A stretch of 64,000 nucleotides of DNA from Raphanus sativus (taxonomy: Eukaryota > Streptophyta > Magnoliopsida > Brassicales > Brassicaceae), in contig NC_079515.1 of the NCBI RefSeq assembly GCF_000801105.2, forward strand, positions 22,901,407-22,965,406. The letters are read 5' to 3'. The notes under the pieces were generated by a model. That model was not told the origin of the DNA, did not search any database, and saw nothing but the letters and a program-made list of their open reading frames with translations. Shown piece after piece: positions 25,097-37,522 of the stretch. The position numbers were made by a program, and so were the translations under genes. Position 1 is the first letter of the stretch. Each line of letters begins with the position of its first letter.

Positions 25097-26238
25097 ATGA
25101 AAAGCTTTGACACGAGCTCAGCGGTTGAATCCGGTACCGTCGCTGGAAATAACTTCGACGATGATGGTGGGGAGAAGAGAACGGGGACGTTGATGACGGC
25201 GAGTGCGCACATAATCACGGCTGTGATAGGTTCCGGAGTCTTGTCCTTGGCTTGGGCTATAGCACAACTTGGCTGGGTGGCGGGGACAGTGCTTTTGGTA
25301 AGCTTTGCCATCGTAGTTAATTACACATCCAGAATGCTCGCCGACTGTTATCGATCTCCGGACGCTGGAACACGCAACAATACTTACATGGACGTCGTTA
25401 GAGCTTACCTTGGTATGAATATGTCATTTTTGTGACTCAACTACGTACTACTTTGGTATTCTTTTAACCAAGAAGTAGTAAACAAAATCGTACATTTTCT
25501 TAGCTTAGTCTATTTTTTTATTAAACAATAACAAAATCCGTAAAACGACAGGCGGTAGGAAAGTGCAGCTATGTGGGCTAGCACAGTACGGGAGTCTAGC
25601 AGGGATGACTATTGGTTACACCATCACTGCCTCCATAAGCTTAGTGTAAGTACAACTTGTGATTTATTTAACCTGTTCGTTCCAATTCCTGACGTGACCT
25701 ATGACTAAATGTCGTTGCTCGTTTGAATATGTCGCATGATCTTGTGACCAGTTGCATGTATTACAGCGACATGCAAATGGCCACAATGTCACATGGTTAC
25801 CAACATGTCAAGAAAATATTAAAGTCTTGTTTGATGTTATGTTGGTTAGAGCGATTGAGAAAGCTAATTGTTATCATGACGAGGGACATGGTGCGAAATG
25901 TTTAGTATCAAATTATCCAGCCATGGCGGCGTTTGGAATCGTCCAGATTGTTCTAAGTCAGATTCCTAATTTTCACAAGCTCTCTTTTCTCTCCATTATC
26001 GCCGCGGTTATGTCCTTCTCTTATTCATCTATCGGAACTGGCTTAGCCTTGGCTGCTCTGGCAAGTACGTTATTTCCTTCCAAACTTTTCTTTTGACTTT
26101 CAAAAATATATTTGTAGCATTCATTCTCAAGCTATTTCTAAACCCTATGAAAATATCTTGATACATACATATACAGTCCTGTACATAAATTACTATTGTT
26201 TAATTTTCTGTAGAAATCATTCTCATTGATTTGTAATA

Positions 26239-26293
<55 letters not shown>

Positions 26294-26301
26294 AGTTACA
26301 T

Positions 26302-26335
<34 letters not shown>

Positions 26336-28953
26336 ACTTTTTATACATATGTTGTTCTTCAAACTAATGTCTAAACCGGTATGATGAAAGGTGGGAAGAT
26401 TGGTAAGACGGAACTGACAGGCACGGTGGTCGGAGTGGACGTAACTGCGTCTGAAAAATTATGGAAGTCATTCCAAGCGGCTGGAAACATTGCATTTTCG
26501 TACGCTTATTCTGTTGTTCTCGTTGAGATTCAGGCATGCATTCTCTTTTTTTTTTTTTTTTTTTTTTTTGAAACTTAAAGGCATGCATTCTTTTAACTAG
26601 AGATGTTGGTGTCACTGGTCACACTCAGAATAGTGTAGCAATTTTTACTATTAGTTCTTTTATTTGCATTTATATTTTAATTACATGATATATGTGTTGG
26701 TTGGAATAATGACACTTATTAGAGCACCATTAATAATAGTATCTTTGAAGGTTTTCTACTAATTAAAATAAAAAGGAATATTGAAAAAAGAGAAAAACAA
26801 CAAATAGCAAAGATACTTCAAGAAAAAAATTGAGACACTTTTCTATGTGTAACTCATTTAGAGCATGATTAATCCGAAATTCTTAGGGTAAATTTTTTTA
26901 GTGGAAGTTAAGAAACTGTTTCTTAACTTCTGCTAAAAATCTTACCCTAAAAACTGCGGGTTAATTATGTTCTTAACAGCTGAGTTGTTTAAAAGTCATT
27001 AAAATATATTTGTAAAAATAAATATTAATATTTTATTTTTGCTGAGAAATGCTTTTTCCTTGTTGTTTATGGTCTCTCTTAGAGCTGGGCAAATAAACCG
27101 AACCCGAAAATCTGAACTGAATCTGATCCGATAAAAATGAATCCGAACCGATCCGAACCCGACATAAATACCGAATGGATATTGTTTTTTGGTATTTCGG
27201 GTTATGGGTATTACCCGAACCGAACCCGAATCTAAATGGATATCCGATAGAACCCGAAACATTCAAAACCCCAAAAAGATCTATACCAAATATAATCTCA
27301 ATTCATAATATGTATTCAAAATACATTAAAATATATTGAACATCTGAAATATTTATCTATTACATAAAAGTTGGTGGTTCTAATACATGAAGATTGATGA
27401 TTAAAGGTGGCTATTGAATTTTGAAATATTTAGATTTAGATTTAAATTTTGTTTTCAGTAAAAAATGTTTCTCATTTCATGAGGTCGTAGTTTTCGTTTT
27501 ATTATTTCACTTTCGTTTGATTTTGAATGATCATGGTTGATGTTCTTTTCTTATTTTTAAATCGATTTTATTTATGTTTTGGTTACAAAAAGGTACAAAT
27601 TAGGTATTCAAAACCAAAACAAACCAATTTTACTTATGTTTTGGTTATAAAGTAGGTATAAATCAGATATTTTTAAACCGAAGAACCGATTGGGACCCGA
27701 ACCCGAAAGTACATTGGGTTGTACCGGTTCTTTGAAGATTTACTAACCCCGACCCGAATCCGGTAGAATCCTAACCGGTCCCGAACCAAACTTTTAAATA
27801 ATCCGAATGGACCTGATTTTGATAAACCCGAAAAACCGAAACCCGATTGGATAAAACCGAAATCCGATTGGGACCCCGAATGCCCACGCCTAGTCTCTCT
27901 ATGTGTAAAACAAAAAGTTATTGGGCTTCTTATTAATCTTTTTGACACAGAACTATATTATCTTCACTTGAATACGTCTTCAACCGTCGTTTATTGTGGT
28001 TATTTTCTGTTGCAAATCCCTTAAAGTATATAATGATGAATTGATTAGAGTTAGTATGACGTATGCTAACTCTTAATTAAAGACAGTGTTGCTCATATAT
28101 GCTTGTTTTGTTTTTTGTTTTTGCAGGATACACTGAGTTCAAGCCCACCAGAGAACATAGTCATGAAAAAAGCAAGCCTTGTCGGAGTCTCAACTGCAAC
28201 TGCTTTCTACATCTTATGTGCCTGCATAGGATATGCTACATTTGGAAGCCAAGCCCCTGGAGACCTCCTTACTGACTTTGGTTTTTATGAACCTTACTGG
28301 CTCATCGATTTTGCCAATGCTTGCATCGCTGTCCACCTAATCGGAGCCTATCAGGTAGCTCATTAAAACGTTTTTTTTAAACAAAAAAGTTTATACTCCA
28401 ATAGATAATTAGTATCTTTTTTTTTGTCACGAAGATAATTAGTATCTATCACCCACATTTTTTAAGTTTAAGTATAAGGCTCAAGAAAAGATAAACAAAA
28501 AATTGATGATGTTAATACAACGAGCAGGTGATTGCACAACCAATTTTCCAGTTCGTGGAGAAGAAATGCAACAAAGCATGGCCAGAAAGCAATTTCATCA
28601 CCAAAGAACATTCGACAAACATACTGTTGCTTGGAAAATGTCGCATCAACTTCTTCAGACTGGTGTGGAGGACAACCTATGTGATTTTCTCAACAGCTGT
28701 GGCAATGATATTCCCCTTCTTCAACGCAGTCTTAGGCCTTATCGGGGCACTCGCATTCTGGCCGTTAACAGTTTACTTCCCAGTGGAGATGCACATCTCG
28801 CAGAAAAAAGTTAAGAAGTATACCATGAGATGGATAGGGTTGAAACTCCTTGTATTGGTTTGTTTGATTGTTTCGTTCCTAGCTGCAGTAGGATCCATCA
28901 TCGGCTTGATAAGTAGTGTCAAAGCATACAAGCCTTTTCACAGTTTATATTAG
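25097..28953 (+). CDS. AAP8: AAP8-type amino acid permease, copy 2, 473 aa
   Basis: Exons 25097-25412, 25552-25645, 25850-26064, 26391-26533, 28127-28354 and 28528-28953 join in phase. The ATG at 25097 opens MKSFDTSSAVESGTVAGNN. All AAAP motifs seen in copy 1 are present, with no stop or frameshift. The two proteins differ at scattered sites and by a two-residue N-terminal indel, so both copies may be functional. Intron 4 starts with GC after GAGATTCAG and has grown to 1593 bp (98 bp in copy 1) by a poly-T insertion at the donor, a 112-bp MITE and an 813-bp hAT-like element; intron 3 carries a long TA microsatellite. Whether the enlarged intron 4 with its GC donor splices well is an open question. 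Confidence 0.92.
26241..26287. repeat. TA microsatellite in intron 3 of AAP8 copy 2
   Basis: About 23 uninterrupted AT dinucleotides, followed by further shorter AT runs to about 26340. Likely length-polymorphic. Confidence 0.9.
26545..26578 (-). mobile_element. micro-retroposon (T-run) at the exon 4 donor of AAP8 copy 2
   Basis: Thirty-four bases, a run of T followed by gaaacttaaa, sit between two perfect copies of AGGCATGCATTCT (26532-26544 and 26579-26591). AAP8 copy 1 shows the single, empty site. Because the duplicated target includes the AG|GC splice border, the insertion also duplicates the donor site. Confidence 0.75.
26861..26972. mobile_element. 112-bp hairpin MITE in intron 4 of AAP8 copy 2
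   Basis: GAGCATGATTAATCC at the left and GGGTTAATTATGTTC at the right are inverted copies and the whole element is close to a hairpin (GGAAGTTAAGAAACTG... CTTAACTTC). It is flanked by TTA on both sides (26858-26860, 26973-26975), a 3-bp duplication as in Tourist/PIF-Harbinger MITEs. The AAP8 relic near 30790 lacks it. Confidence 0.8.
27080..27892. mobile_element. non-autonomous hAT-like element, 813 bp, in intron 4 of AAP8 copy 2
   Basis: Ends TAGAGCTGGGCA and TGCCCACGCCTA form an imperfect inverted repeat. The target duplication GTCTCTCT is perfect on both sides (27072-27079, 27893-27900). The AAP8 relic keeps the empty site, a single GTCTCTCT at 30939-30946. The interior is dominated by variants of AACCCGAACC, and the element is related to those at 24199 and 55111. 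Confidence 0.88.
28418..28432 (-). mobile_element. micro-retroposon in intron 5 of AAP8 copy 2
   Basis: Eight T followed by gtcacga sit between two perfect copies of AGATAATTAGTATCT (28403-28417, 28433-28447). AAP8 copy 1 has this sequence once at 21316-21330, giving the empty site. Confidence 0.75.
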
Positions 28954-29719
28954 TTACTTGTAGCCTAAACTATCTGAATACATAATTAATAATGAATAAT
29001 GTTAACAATGAGTTTATATAAGAGCAGATAAATACAATAGTTAATAATGAGCTATTTTATTTATATAATTAGATAACCTACCATGGAGACATTGAACACC
29101 AACAGATAAAAGGAACAAAAGAGCAGCAATATCTCATTAATGGCACAGAATCAAATAAATTAGATAGTCATGATTAAAAACATCTATAAATATTTAATTT
29201 AATTTTGGCTGTTTTTAAAATTATTGAAATATTTTAAATAACATAATTATTATTTATGTATCACATTTTAAATAACAATAAACTTTGATAATTTATAAAA
29301 AAAACTATTTATATAAAATTTTTAATTGATAAAAATTAATTATTTTATATATACATTACATATTTCACATATTTTATTTTAAAATATCTACATACTATAA
29401 CTTACAGCTACAATAAAATTAACTACAACAAAATTCTCTTTAAAAAAACATACATAACAACTTTACAGTTACAACCAATTTATTTACCGCGAAATTTTTA
29501 AAACCATAGTCGAACCAATTATCACATCAATTACATATGTTTAAGTTTTGCTTTATTAATCTACACAAACATATCGAATGTTATTGTTTTTAAACATATA
29601 AATTAGAAGATAGATCATTTTGTAAAACTTTATCTAATGAAAATGATTTATGTAACATATCATATTGTTTATTTGAATACCGAAACTCGATTTAGTAAAA
29701 CCATGACCGATTTGAAAAA
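28954..29719. other. AT-rich intergenic DNA after AAP8 copy 2
   Basis: Holds the 3' end of AAP8 copy 2 and then very AT-rich sequence without open frames of coding character or clear transposon ends. Confidence 0.55.
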
Positions 29720-30975
29720 TTATGTACTGAAGCCCCAAAAAGACGCTCGTTGATTCAATCTTAACCGTTGATCGAATTAAATTGGTTTTCAACAAAATGA
29801 AAGAACGGAAAAGAATGGGCACTGAACTTATCGAGTTTGGCGCACACTCGCATACCTTTAACTTTCGAAATTCAATATAATAAGCTCTAATCTAATGGTC
29901 TTTGATCTCTCTTTATACTTGTGTGTGCGCTTCAATCCGTTACACCACCCCGGATCATATAATATAAGATGAAGGAGAATATGACTTTATACATCAGTCG
30001 TTTCCAGTTTTGACACACACACACACACATGTCCTAATCAAGTATCCTATGATCAACACTAAGTGTCACCAAGACCATCTCTCTCGTCTTCACCTAGATG
30101 CTTTAACGCACTATACGATATATCAATTAGATAGTAAATCACATATTCTTCAACCACCAAGAAAGTGAAATGGTAATAGATTTTGTTGTGACGACTGACC
30201 AGATACCATCATATGCCAAATGTTTCATTATAGTTAGATGTCTTTTATCATGTGTCCAATCATTTGCTTAGTATAGTATTTTTTTCTTTTGTGTTTATTC
30301 TTTAACGAATTTGTTTTTGGATTAGTTGTTCTGAAAAATAGTTAAACTAAACCTTTTCTATTTACTTTAACAGTACTCAAACCAAAGACCACAAAGCTTT
30401 TGATATGATACCAATTTATAATAACGGATCAGATCCCTTCATGGACTAGACGTTTTACCAAAATCAAATCAAATCAAATGCTCTTTGCTGAAGCCATACG
30501 CCCTACTAAACATTTCATTCAGTGTGACATTATCCGTTTTGAGTCTAAATTTTCACAAATTTGTTTTTTTAAGTCGATCACTCTAAAAAAGGATTCTTTT
30601 TATTTGCATTCATATTTTAGTTACATGATATATATGTTGGCTGGAATAGTAACGGTTATTAGAGCACCCACTAATCATAGTACCTTAGAAGGTTTCTACC
30701 AATTAAATTAAAAAGGAATACTGAGAAAAAAAAAAGAACAAACAAATAGTAAAGATACTTCAAGAAAATAATGGAGAAACTTGTAACTCATTTAGTAGTT
30801 GAGTAATTGAGTTGTTTTTTTTTTTTTTGACGACGAGTAATTGAGTTGTTTAAAAGGAATTAAAGTATATACTTGTAAAACTAAATATTAATATTTTACT
30901 TTTGGTTGCGAAACGCTTTTTCCTTGTTGTTAATGATGGTCTCTCTATGCGTAAAACAAAACATTATTGGGCTTC
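29720..30975 (+). pseudogene. relic of a third AAP8 copy: promoter block fused to intron 4 fragment
   Basis: 29720-30590 matches the promoter region of AAP8 copy 2 (for example CATCAGTCGTTTCCAGTTT, GATGCTTTAACGCACTA, ATTCTTCAACCACCA, then CATATGCCAAATGTTT and TTTAACGAATTTG). From about 30595 the match jumps to intron 4 of copy 2 (ttatttgcatttatattttag/attac, agagcaccnnntaat, aaagatacttcaag, gctttttccttgttgt). Exons 1-4 are missing, and exons 5-6 do not follow. It lacks the MITE and the 813-bp hAT-like element of copy 2 and so keeps their empty sites. Inferred origin: a third tandem AAP8 that lost its coding part by internal deletion and was later joined to the papain array. Confidence 0.8.
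30818..30834 (-). mobile_element. micro-retroposon in the AAP8 relic
   Basis: Eleven T and gacgac are flanked by GAGTAATTGAGTTGTTT at 30801-30817 and 30835-30851. Confidence 0.7.
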
Positions 30976-31700
30976 TTAGAGATATATGTTGACAAAAAGC
31001 ATTATAATAGGTACGAAAGAACAATATATATATATATATATATATACATAATACAATATATTGTATTCTATAAAAATATAATATGATTTTAAAATAACTT
31101 TTCATATTTATAAATATATTAAATTAAAATATAAAATTTTAAAAAGCTAGAATAACTCATTAAACTATTTATGTAAAATATCATAATATAACAACTACTT
31201 TTTTGTTAACAATATCAGTTAATTTATTAATGTTAATTGTTATCCAAAATATAAATAAAATAACAATAGTTATATATTTTAGATGATATAAAAATAATAT
31301 ATATGTAAAACACAAATATTTATATACTGTTTTTATTAATAATAGTAGGTATGTTATTGTATGGAAACAGAAAATATAATAAAATTAAATATATTTAAAG
31401 AGAATATGTGTTTTTTTAAAATAAAGTAATTTACCTACACATTAATAAGTTATTGTATCTTCAAATAAGTTAACAATAAATTAATTTAAAATATTAATAG
31501 AGAGAGAGAAAAAAAATCTGCATGCATGGTGATTGGTCTTCTACATAGTTTTAGCATCTATTTTTTTTTCTCAAAAAAATGGACTAACATTAATCTGCAT
31601 CCAGATCATTAATATTTTATATTTTAATTTTGTTCTGCATTTAAATCATTGAATGAGAAATAAAATGCAGATCAATCTGCTTCATAAATGTACTACATTT

Positions 31701-31709
31701 TTTTTGACA
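31701..31709 (-). mobile_element. micro-retroposon with 20-bp target duplication
   Basis: Only nine bases, tttttgaca, separate two perfect 20-bp copies that begin TTCATAAATGTAC (31681-31700 and 31710-31729). Other B modules at 34260 and 35630 show the site once. Confidence 0.6.
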
Positions 31710-31932
31710 TTCATAAATGTACTACATTTAATCTGCATTTCTACTATATTTCATTCAAAGCAATAATGCTATCAGTTTTTATTTCTTTTATTTTTTGTTT
31801 TTATTTTCTGAAGTATATACAAATTACTTGTCATCTCAAGTGACATAAAATGAAAAGAAATTTACCTTGTGTTTAAAATAAGTATTGATTTGATTTTTGA
31901 TGTAATGGCGGCTGAAATCCACACTACCCTAA

Positions 31933-33013
31933 GGGCATTTTCAAGGGGACGCTATAACACTATTATAATGTAAAAATGTGAATTTTCTTCTCCAACGGGA
32001 CGCTATTCCCAACGCTATTATAGTGTGATGCTGTTTTTTTCTACAGTGTTCATTATGTTCCGAATGGTGCGCAGATCATAAAAACGCAGATTAAATATAA
32101 AATGCCAGATTAAACAAAACAAATGCAGATCAAACATATTATATAGATCAAATGCAAATCAGATGCAGATCAAACTAATATATCGAGTTACCTTATTTAA
32201 TATTAAAAACTAATTTTGTGAGTTAAACATCTGAAACAAAAATACAAATTATTATTATTATTTTAATTAAAAATATAAACATTTTATAAAGAAAATTCTT
32301 AAACATATATATATATATGTTGACAAAAAGCGTTATAATATGCACGAAAGAACAATATATACATATATACACATATATATACATAATACAATATATTTTA
32401 TTCTATAAAAATATAAAGGGATTTTAAAATAACTTTTTAGATTTATAAATATATCAAACTAAAATTTTAAATTTTAAATAGCTTGCATAAGTTCATTAAA
32501 CTATTTATATAAAATATCATAATATATAGTGTGACACTGTAGCGACGGGATATATATATATATATATATTTGTTTTTGAATTATTTTGATGTTTAAGTAG
32601 TTTAGTTAAATATATTTGCTTTTACAAAGTTAAAAATAAATGGCATTGTTATGTATTGTGATATAAAGTCATTTAAAATTAATTTATCTTAAAATTTCAT
32701 GTGTCTTTTAAATTCTAGTTAACATAATTAATTAATTGATTTAAAATATAAAATTAAACCCTTTAACAAAAAATAGATTTATTATTCCAGTTTTATTAAA
32801 ATTAGTTAATTATATATGTTATAAAAATAATGTTAGTTTTCAAAAGTATTAAATAATTAAAAAAATCTTTGATTTAATAATATAATAATAGAAAATATTC
32901 ATTTTATTGTCATATTTGGTATTGTGGTTGGAGATGAAAAAAGATTTGGTGATAAAATCACACTAAAATAGTGTAGTTTTGACACTAAAATACTGTTGTG
33001 GCTGGAGATGGCC
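31933..33013. mobile_element. PIF/Harbinger-like non-autonomous element M, copy 1, 1081 bp
   Basis: Starts GGGCATTTTCAAGGGG and ends TGGAGATGGCC, an inverted repeat related to GGCCATCTCCAAC. TAA flanks both sides (31930-31932, 33014-33016), the usual PIF/Harbinger target duplication. ACACTATTATAGTGT near the left and ACACTAAAATAGTGT near the right extend the inverted repeat, and the left end is followed by a second, similar sub-end (TTCTCCAACGGGACGC). No coding capacity seen. Confidence 0.78.
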
Positions 33014-33098
33014 TAAGGTGAAGACTGATTTTCTATTTTCTTTGATTTTTCGCTTTAATCAATATTTACTGTTAATATATGTGTAAAATTTTTTTAAG

Positions 33099-34122
33099 GA
33101 TGTCCCAAGTGGTGCTAAGTTCTATGAGAAGTTTTGGTCTGAAAGAGTCCGTCTTGAAGTCATGGATCAAGGCTGTATGCATAAGTAATTGTTTTTTTCG
33201 AGCATATGATTATATAAATCAAGAATATGAGTTGTGGTAAATAGATTTTGTTTATTGTTCTGATTAGGGTTTGGAAATTGTTTTTTTAAATAGAAAAATG
33301 GGTATCATGTACTGTGACACCATAGACTTTTTGAGTTTTTTGATTGGTGTTTCCAGACATGATTAGACATATATCAGAATTTTTTACTTGTGATAAATAG
33401 ATTAGTTTATTGTTTTAATTAGGATTAGAGAATTAATTGGATATTAATTTGTTTCTTAGATACCACAAATATGAGTTTTGGTTATGTGAATTGATTGTAT
33501 ATTCTCATTTTTTTAGATATATTTGTACTCTCTCTCTTTCTATAAATGTTAATGAGAGCTCTTTTAAGTGTGTAGAAACTTGGTAGACTATAGCATCCAC
33601 GAGTACTTTGACTGTTAGGCTTCATATTGAAAAGAAAACTGCTACTCTTAAGCGTATGTCTCTTGTCCACATGGTGGTTGGTCTTTTTGATAAAATAAAG
33701 AGCAATGGAAAACTCAAAGATCTAGCCTCTTTGAAGAGATTCTTAGAAGATAAATGTGCTATTTTGAAAGAAGATTGCAACTGTTCTGACCCTATTGCTG
33801 AAATAAGAAGGATAAACACTTTTGATAAGTCAAAGATCTGTAAACCAGTTCTGTGCACCCACAAATGCAAGGTAGCTAAAATCTGACATATAAATTATAT
33901 CCATCTTTTTTTTCTTTGTCATTAAAGCATTTAGTAGTGGTTTATGTAAGGTTAGTTTGACTAATCTAACATTCGCTATTTTTTTTTTGTTGAGAATTTT
34001 TGTTTGCAGTCTAAAAAGGTGTACAAGGTTAAAAAACTGAAAGTGATAACTAATGTTGATGAAAAATAACTTATACGCATGCCCAACAAAGGGCCCGTGG
34101 CAATTTCTATTGAAAACCATTC
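33099..34122 (+). pseudogene. papain-like peptidase pseudogene, copy 1, truncated
   Basis: Exon-like pieces 33099-33180, 33575-33871 and 34009-34122 encode parts of a C1 (papain) peptidase: KFYEKFWSERVRLEVMDQGCM, RLHIEKKTATLKRMSLVHMVVGLFDKI, and KKVYKVKKLKVITNVDEK. Lesions: the first donor is AT instead of GT (33181-33182); the catalytic cysteine codon reads TGG (33581-33583) and the next codon is TAG; a TAA follows DEK near 34066; and the gene stops at about 34122, where it joins repeat module B. Copy 2 continues past this point. No proregion exon is seen upstream; a MITE ends 85 bp before the first piece. Confidence 0.82.
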
Positions 34123-34489
34123 AGCATCTATTTTTTTCTTTTCTCTGCAGATAAAAAAAATAACACTAACATTAATCTACATCCAGATCATTGAATATTT
34201 TATAGTTTAATTTTGTTCTGCATTTAAATCATTGAATGATAAATAAAATGTAGATCAATCTGCACTATAAAATGTACTGCATTTAATATGCATTTCTACT
34301 GTATTTTATTAAAGCAATAATGCTATCATTTTTTATTTCTTTGTTTTTGCTTTTCTTTTATGAAGCATATACAAATTACTTGTCATCTCAAGTGACATAA
34401 AATGAAAAAAAATTTACCTTGTATTTAAAATAAGTACTGATTTGATTTTTGATGTAATAGCTTCTGACAAAGTCAGAACCCTACCCTAA

Positions 34490-35127
34490 GGACATCTCCA
34501 AGGGGACACTATAACACTATTATAGTGTAAAAATATGACTTTTCTTCTCCAACGGAACGCCATTTCCAATGCTATTATATTGTGATGATGCTTTTTGCTA
34601 CAATGTTACACTATGGTTCCGAATGGTACGCATATCAAAAAAGACAGAGAAAATATAAAATGCAGATGGAGCAGAAAAAATGCAGATCAAGCAGATTATA
34701 TAGATCAAATGCAGATCATATACATATCAAACTAATATATGAATTACCTTATTTAACTGAATATTAAAAAATAATTTTGTAAGTTAAACATCTAAAACAA
34801 AAATACAAATTATCATTATTATTTTAATTAAAAAATTTAAACATTTTATAAAAAGATTTTGTTAAACAAATTCATCTTTTATATATAAATGTTGACAAAA
34901 AGCGTTATAATATGTACGAAAGAACACTATATATATATTTTTTTGAACACCTCTATATATATATATATACACACATAATACAATATATTTTATTCCTATA
35001 AAAATATAAAGGGATTTTAAAGTAACTTTTTTTATTTATATATATATATATATATTAAACTAAAATATAAAATTTTAAATAGCTTGCATAAATTCATCAA
35101 ACTATTTATATAAAATATCATAATATA
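34490..35127. mobile_element. truncated element M, copy 2
   Basis: Starts GACATCTCCAAGGGGACACTATAACACTATTATAGTGT after a TAA, like the full copies, but after catcataatata it runs into module C instead of the right half of the element. Confidence 0.7.
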
Positions 35128-35854
35128 ACAACTACTTTTTTGTAAATAATATCAGTTATTTTATTAATGCTAATTGTGATCCATAATATAAAGAAAATAA
35201 CTATAGTTATACATTTTAGATGATACAAAAAATAATATATATGTAAAACACAAATATTTATATATTGTTTTTATTAATAATAGAAGGTAAAGTATTGTAT
35301 GTAAACAGAAAATATAATAAAATTAAATATATTTAAAGAGAATATGTGTTTATTTTAAAATAAAGTAATTTACCTACACATTAATAAGTTATTGTATCTT
35401 TAAATAAGTTACCAATAAATTAATTAAAAAAATTAATCGAGAGAGAGAAAGAAAACATGTATGCATGGTGATTGGTCTTCTGCATAGTTTTAGTATCTAT
35501 TTTATTTTCTCTGCAGATCAACAAAAATTGCACTAACATTAATCTGCATCGAGATCATTGAATATTTTATAGTTTTTCTGCATTTAAATCATTGAATGAG
35601 AAATAAAATGCAGATCAATCTGCATAATAAATGTACTGCATTTAATTTGCATTTCTACTGTATTTAATTCAAAACAATAATGATATCAGTTTTTTTTTTT
35701 TGTTTTTTCATTTCTGAAGCATATACAAAATTAATTGTCATCTGAAGTGACATAAAATGAAGAGAAATTTACCTTGTGTTTAAAATAAATATTGATTTGA
35801 TTTTTGATGTAATACCGATTGACAGAGTCAAAAGTCAAATCCACACTACGGTAA

Positions 35855-36198
35855 TGACATCTTCAAGGGGGACGCTATAACACTATTATAGTGTGAAAAT
35901 GTGATTTCTTCTCCAACATGATGCTATTCCCAACGCTATTATAGTGTGATGCTGATTTTTGGTACAATGTTACACTATTGTTCCGAAAGGTATGCAGATC
36001 ATAAAAAGGCATACAAATATAAAATGCAGATTAAGAAGAACAAATGCAGATCAAGCATATCATATAGATCAAATGTAGATCAGATGCATATCAAAATAAT
36101 ATATCGAATTACTTTATTTAACCGAATATTAAAAAATAATTTTGTGAGTTAAACATCTAAACCAAAAATACAAATTATTATTTAATTAAAATATTAAA
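35855..36198. mobile_element. truncated element M, copy 3
   Basis: Left end TGACATCTTCAAGGGG after TAA; the match to the full element ends near aattaaaatattaaaatattg, where module C begins. The break point differs from that of copy 2. Confidence 0.65.
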
Positions 36199-36577
36199 AT
36201 ATTGTTTTTATTAATAATAGTAGGTAAATTATTGTATGAAAACAGAAAATATAATAAAATTAAATATATTTAAAGAGAACATGTGTTTATTTTAAAGTAA
36301 ATTAATTTATCTACACATTAATAAGTTATTGTATTTTAAATATATTAACAATAAATTAATTTAAAACATTAATAGAGAGAGAGAAAAAAAACTGCACGAA
36401 TGGTGATTGGTCCTCTACATAGTTTCAGCATCTATTTTATTTTCTCTGCAGATCAACAAAAATTGCACTAACATTAATCTACATCGAGATCATTGAATAT
36501 TTGATAGTTTAATTTTGTTCTGCATTTAAATAATTCAATAAGAAATAAAATGCAGATCAATCTGCTTCATAAATGTA

Positions 36578-37522
36578 GGGGGGTTATTGGTAGATAGATT
36601 CTACGAGAGTTATGAAATTTTAAAAATCCATCATTATTGATTTATGGATTTAGAAAATCTTTGTAAACTCCATTGTTATTGGTTTGAAGATTTTTAAAGT
36701 CCTTCCAAAATCCATTGTTATTCAAAAAGTTTACATTTTAATGATTTTGTAATTCCATCAAACTCTATTGTTATTGGTATATAAATTCTTTACTTTTTTA
36801 CTCATGAGACTCAACTTTTAAAATATTATGGATATCCATAAGATTTTCAAAATCCACATACATAAAAAAACACTTTTAATTCTGTAGCATTACACAAACA
36901 AGTAATAATAATATGAACATTTACCCATTCATTTCAACTCTGTAACAAGTAGAACGTGACCCATGCAAAAAAAAAAAGAGATGATGTTCTTACACCATAA
37001 CAAGAAGCAATGCTTGAATTTCATCATCTTCAAAGAACAGCGTATAAACATGTCATTCATGGCCGACGATCCTTCTTTCTACCAACTCATTCTTCGAGGT
37101 GCAGCTTTATCGTTGACATAGACACCGGAATTGTTTTTTCACCAGCAGGAGAAGAAAATGACATTTAAAACATCATCTGAAAAGCTTAGGCAGGCTTTAA
37201 TACATTCATAGAACTACCCAACACTCATTTATCTTTTCCGAAACATTCATCATCTCCTTTTGTCTTTTCCATTGTGGATATTGGATCATTGCTACTAGTG
37301 TTGTTACATTATAAAATTTTGAGAATGTTCTATAAAACTTTTATAAATTACGTTAGAAGGATATTTTTTTGGAAATATAAAATGTAAGCAAATCTTTGAA
37401 TATCAATAAGAATCAATGGAAATCCACATAAAATATTTGTTAAGTTTACTTAACTTTTAAAAATCCATCAACTTTTAAAATCACTGAATTCCATACAAAT
37501 TCTTGTTTGAATAACCTCCCCC
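36578..37522. mobile_element. MITE-like element with GGGGGTTATT ends, 945 bp
   Basis: Starts GGGGGGTTATTGGTAG and ends TTTGAATAACCTCCCCC, with longer inverted similarity inside (TTTTAAAAATCCATCA and its complement). It is flanked by GTA on both sides (36575-36577, 37523-37525). Three sister B modules show the empty sequence aaatgtactgcattta, which proves the borders. No open frame of note. Confidence 0.85.

Noticed and set aside
34927..34970. Possible further micro-retroposon (T-run plus gaacacct between TA repeats)
   Set aside because: The flanking repeats are simple TA runs, so the target duplication cannot be told from low complexity.
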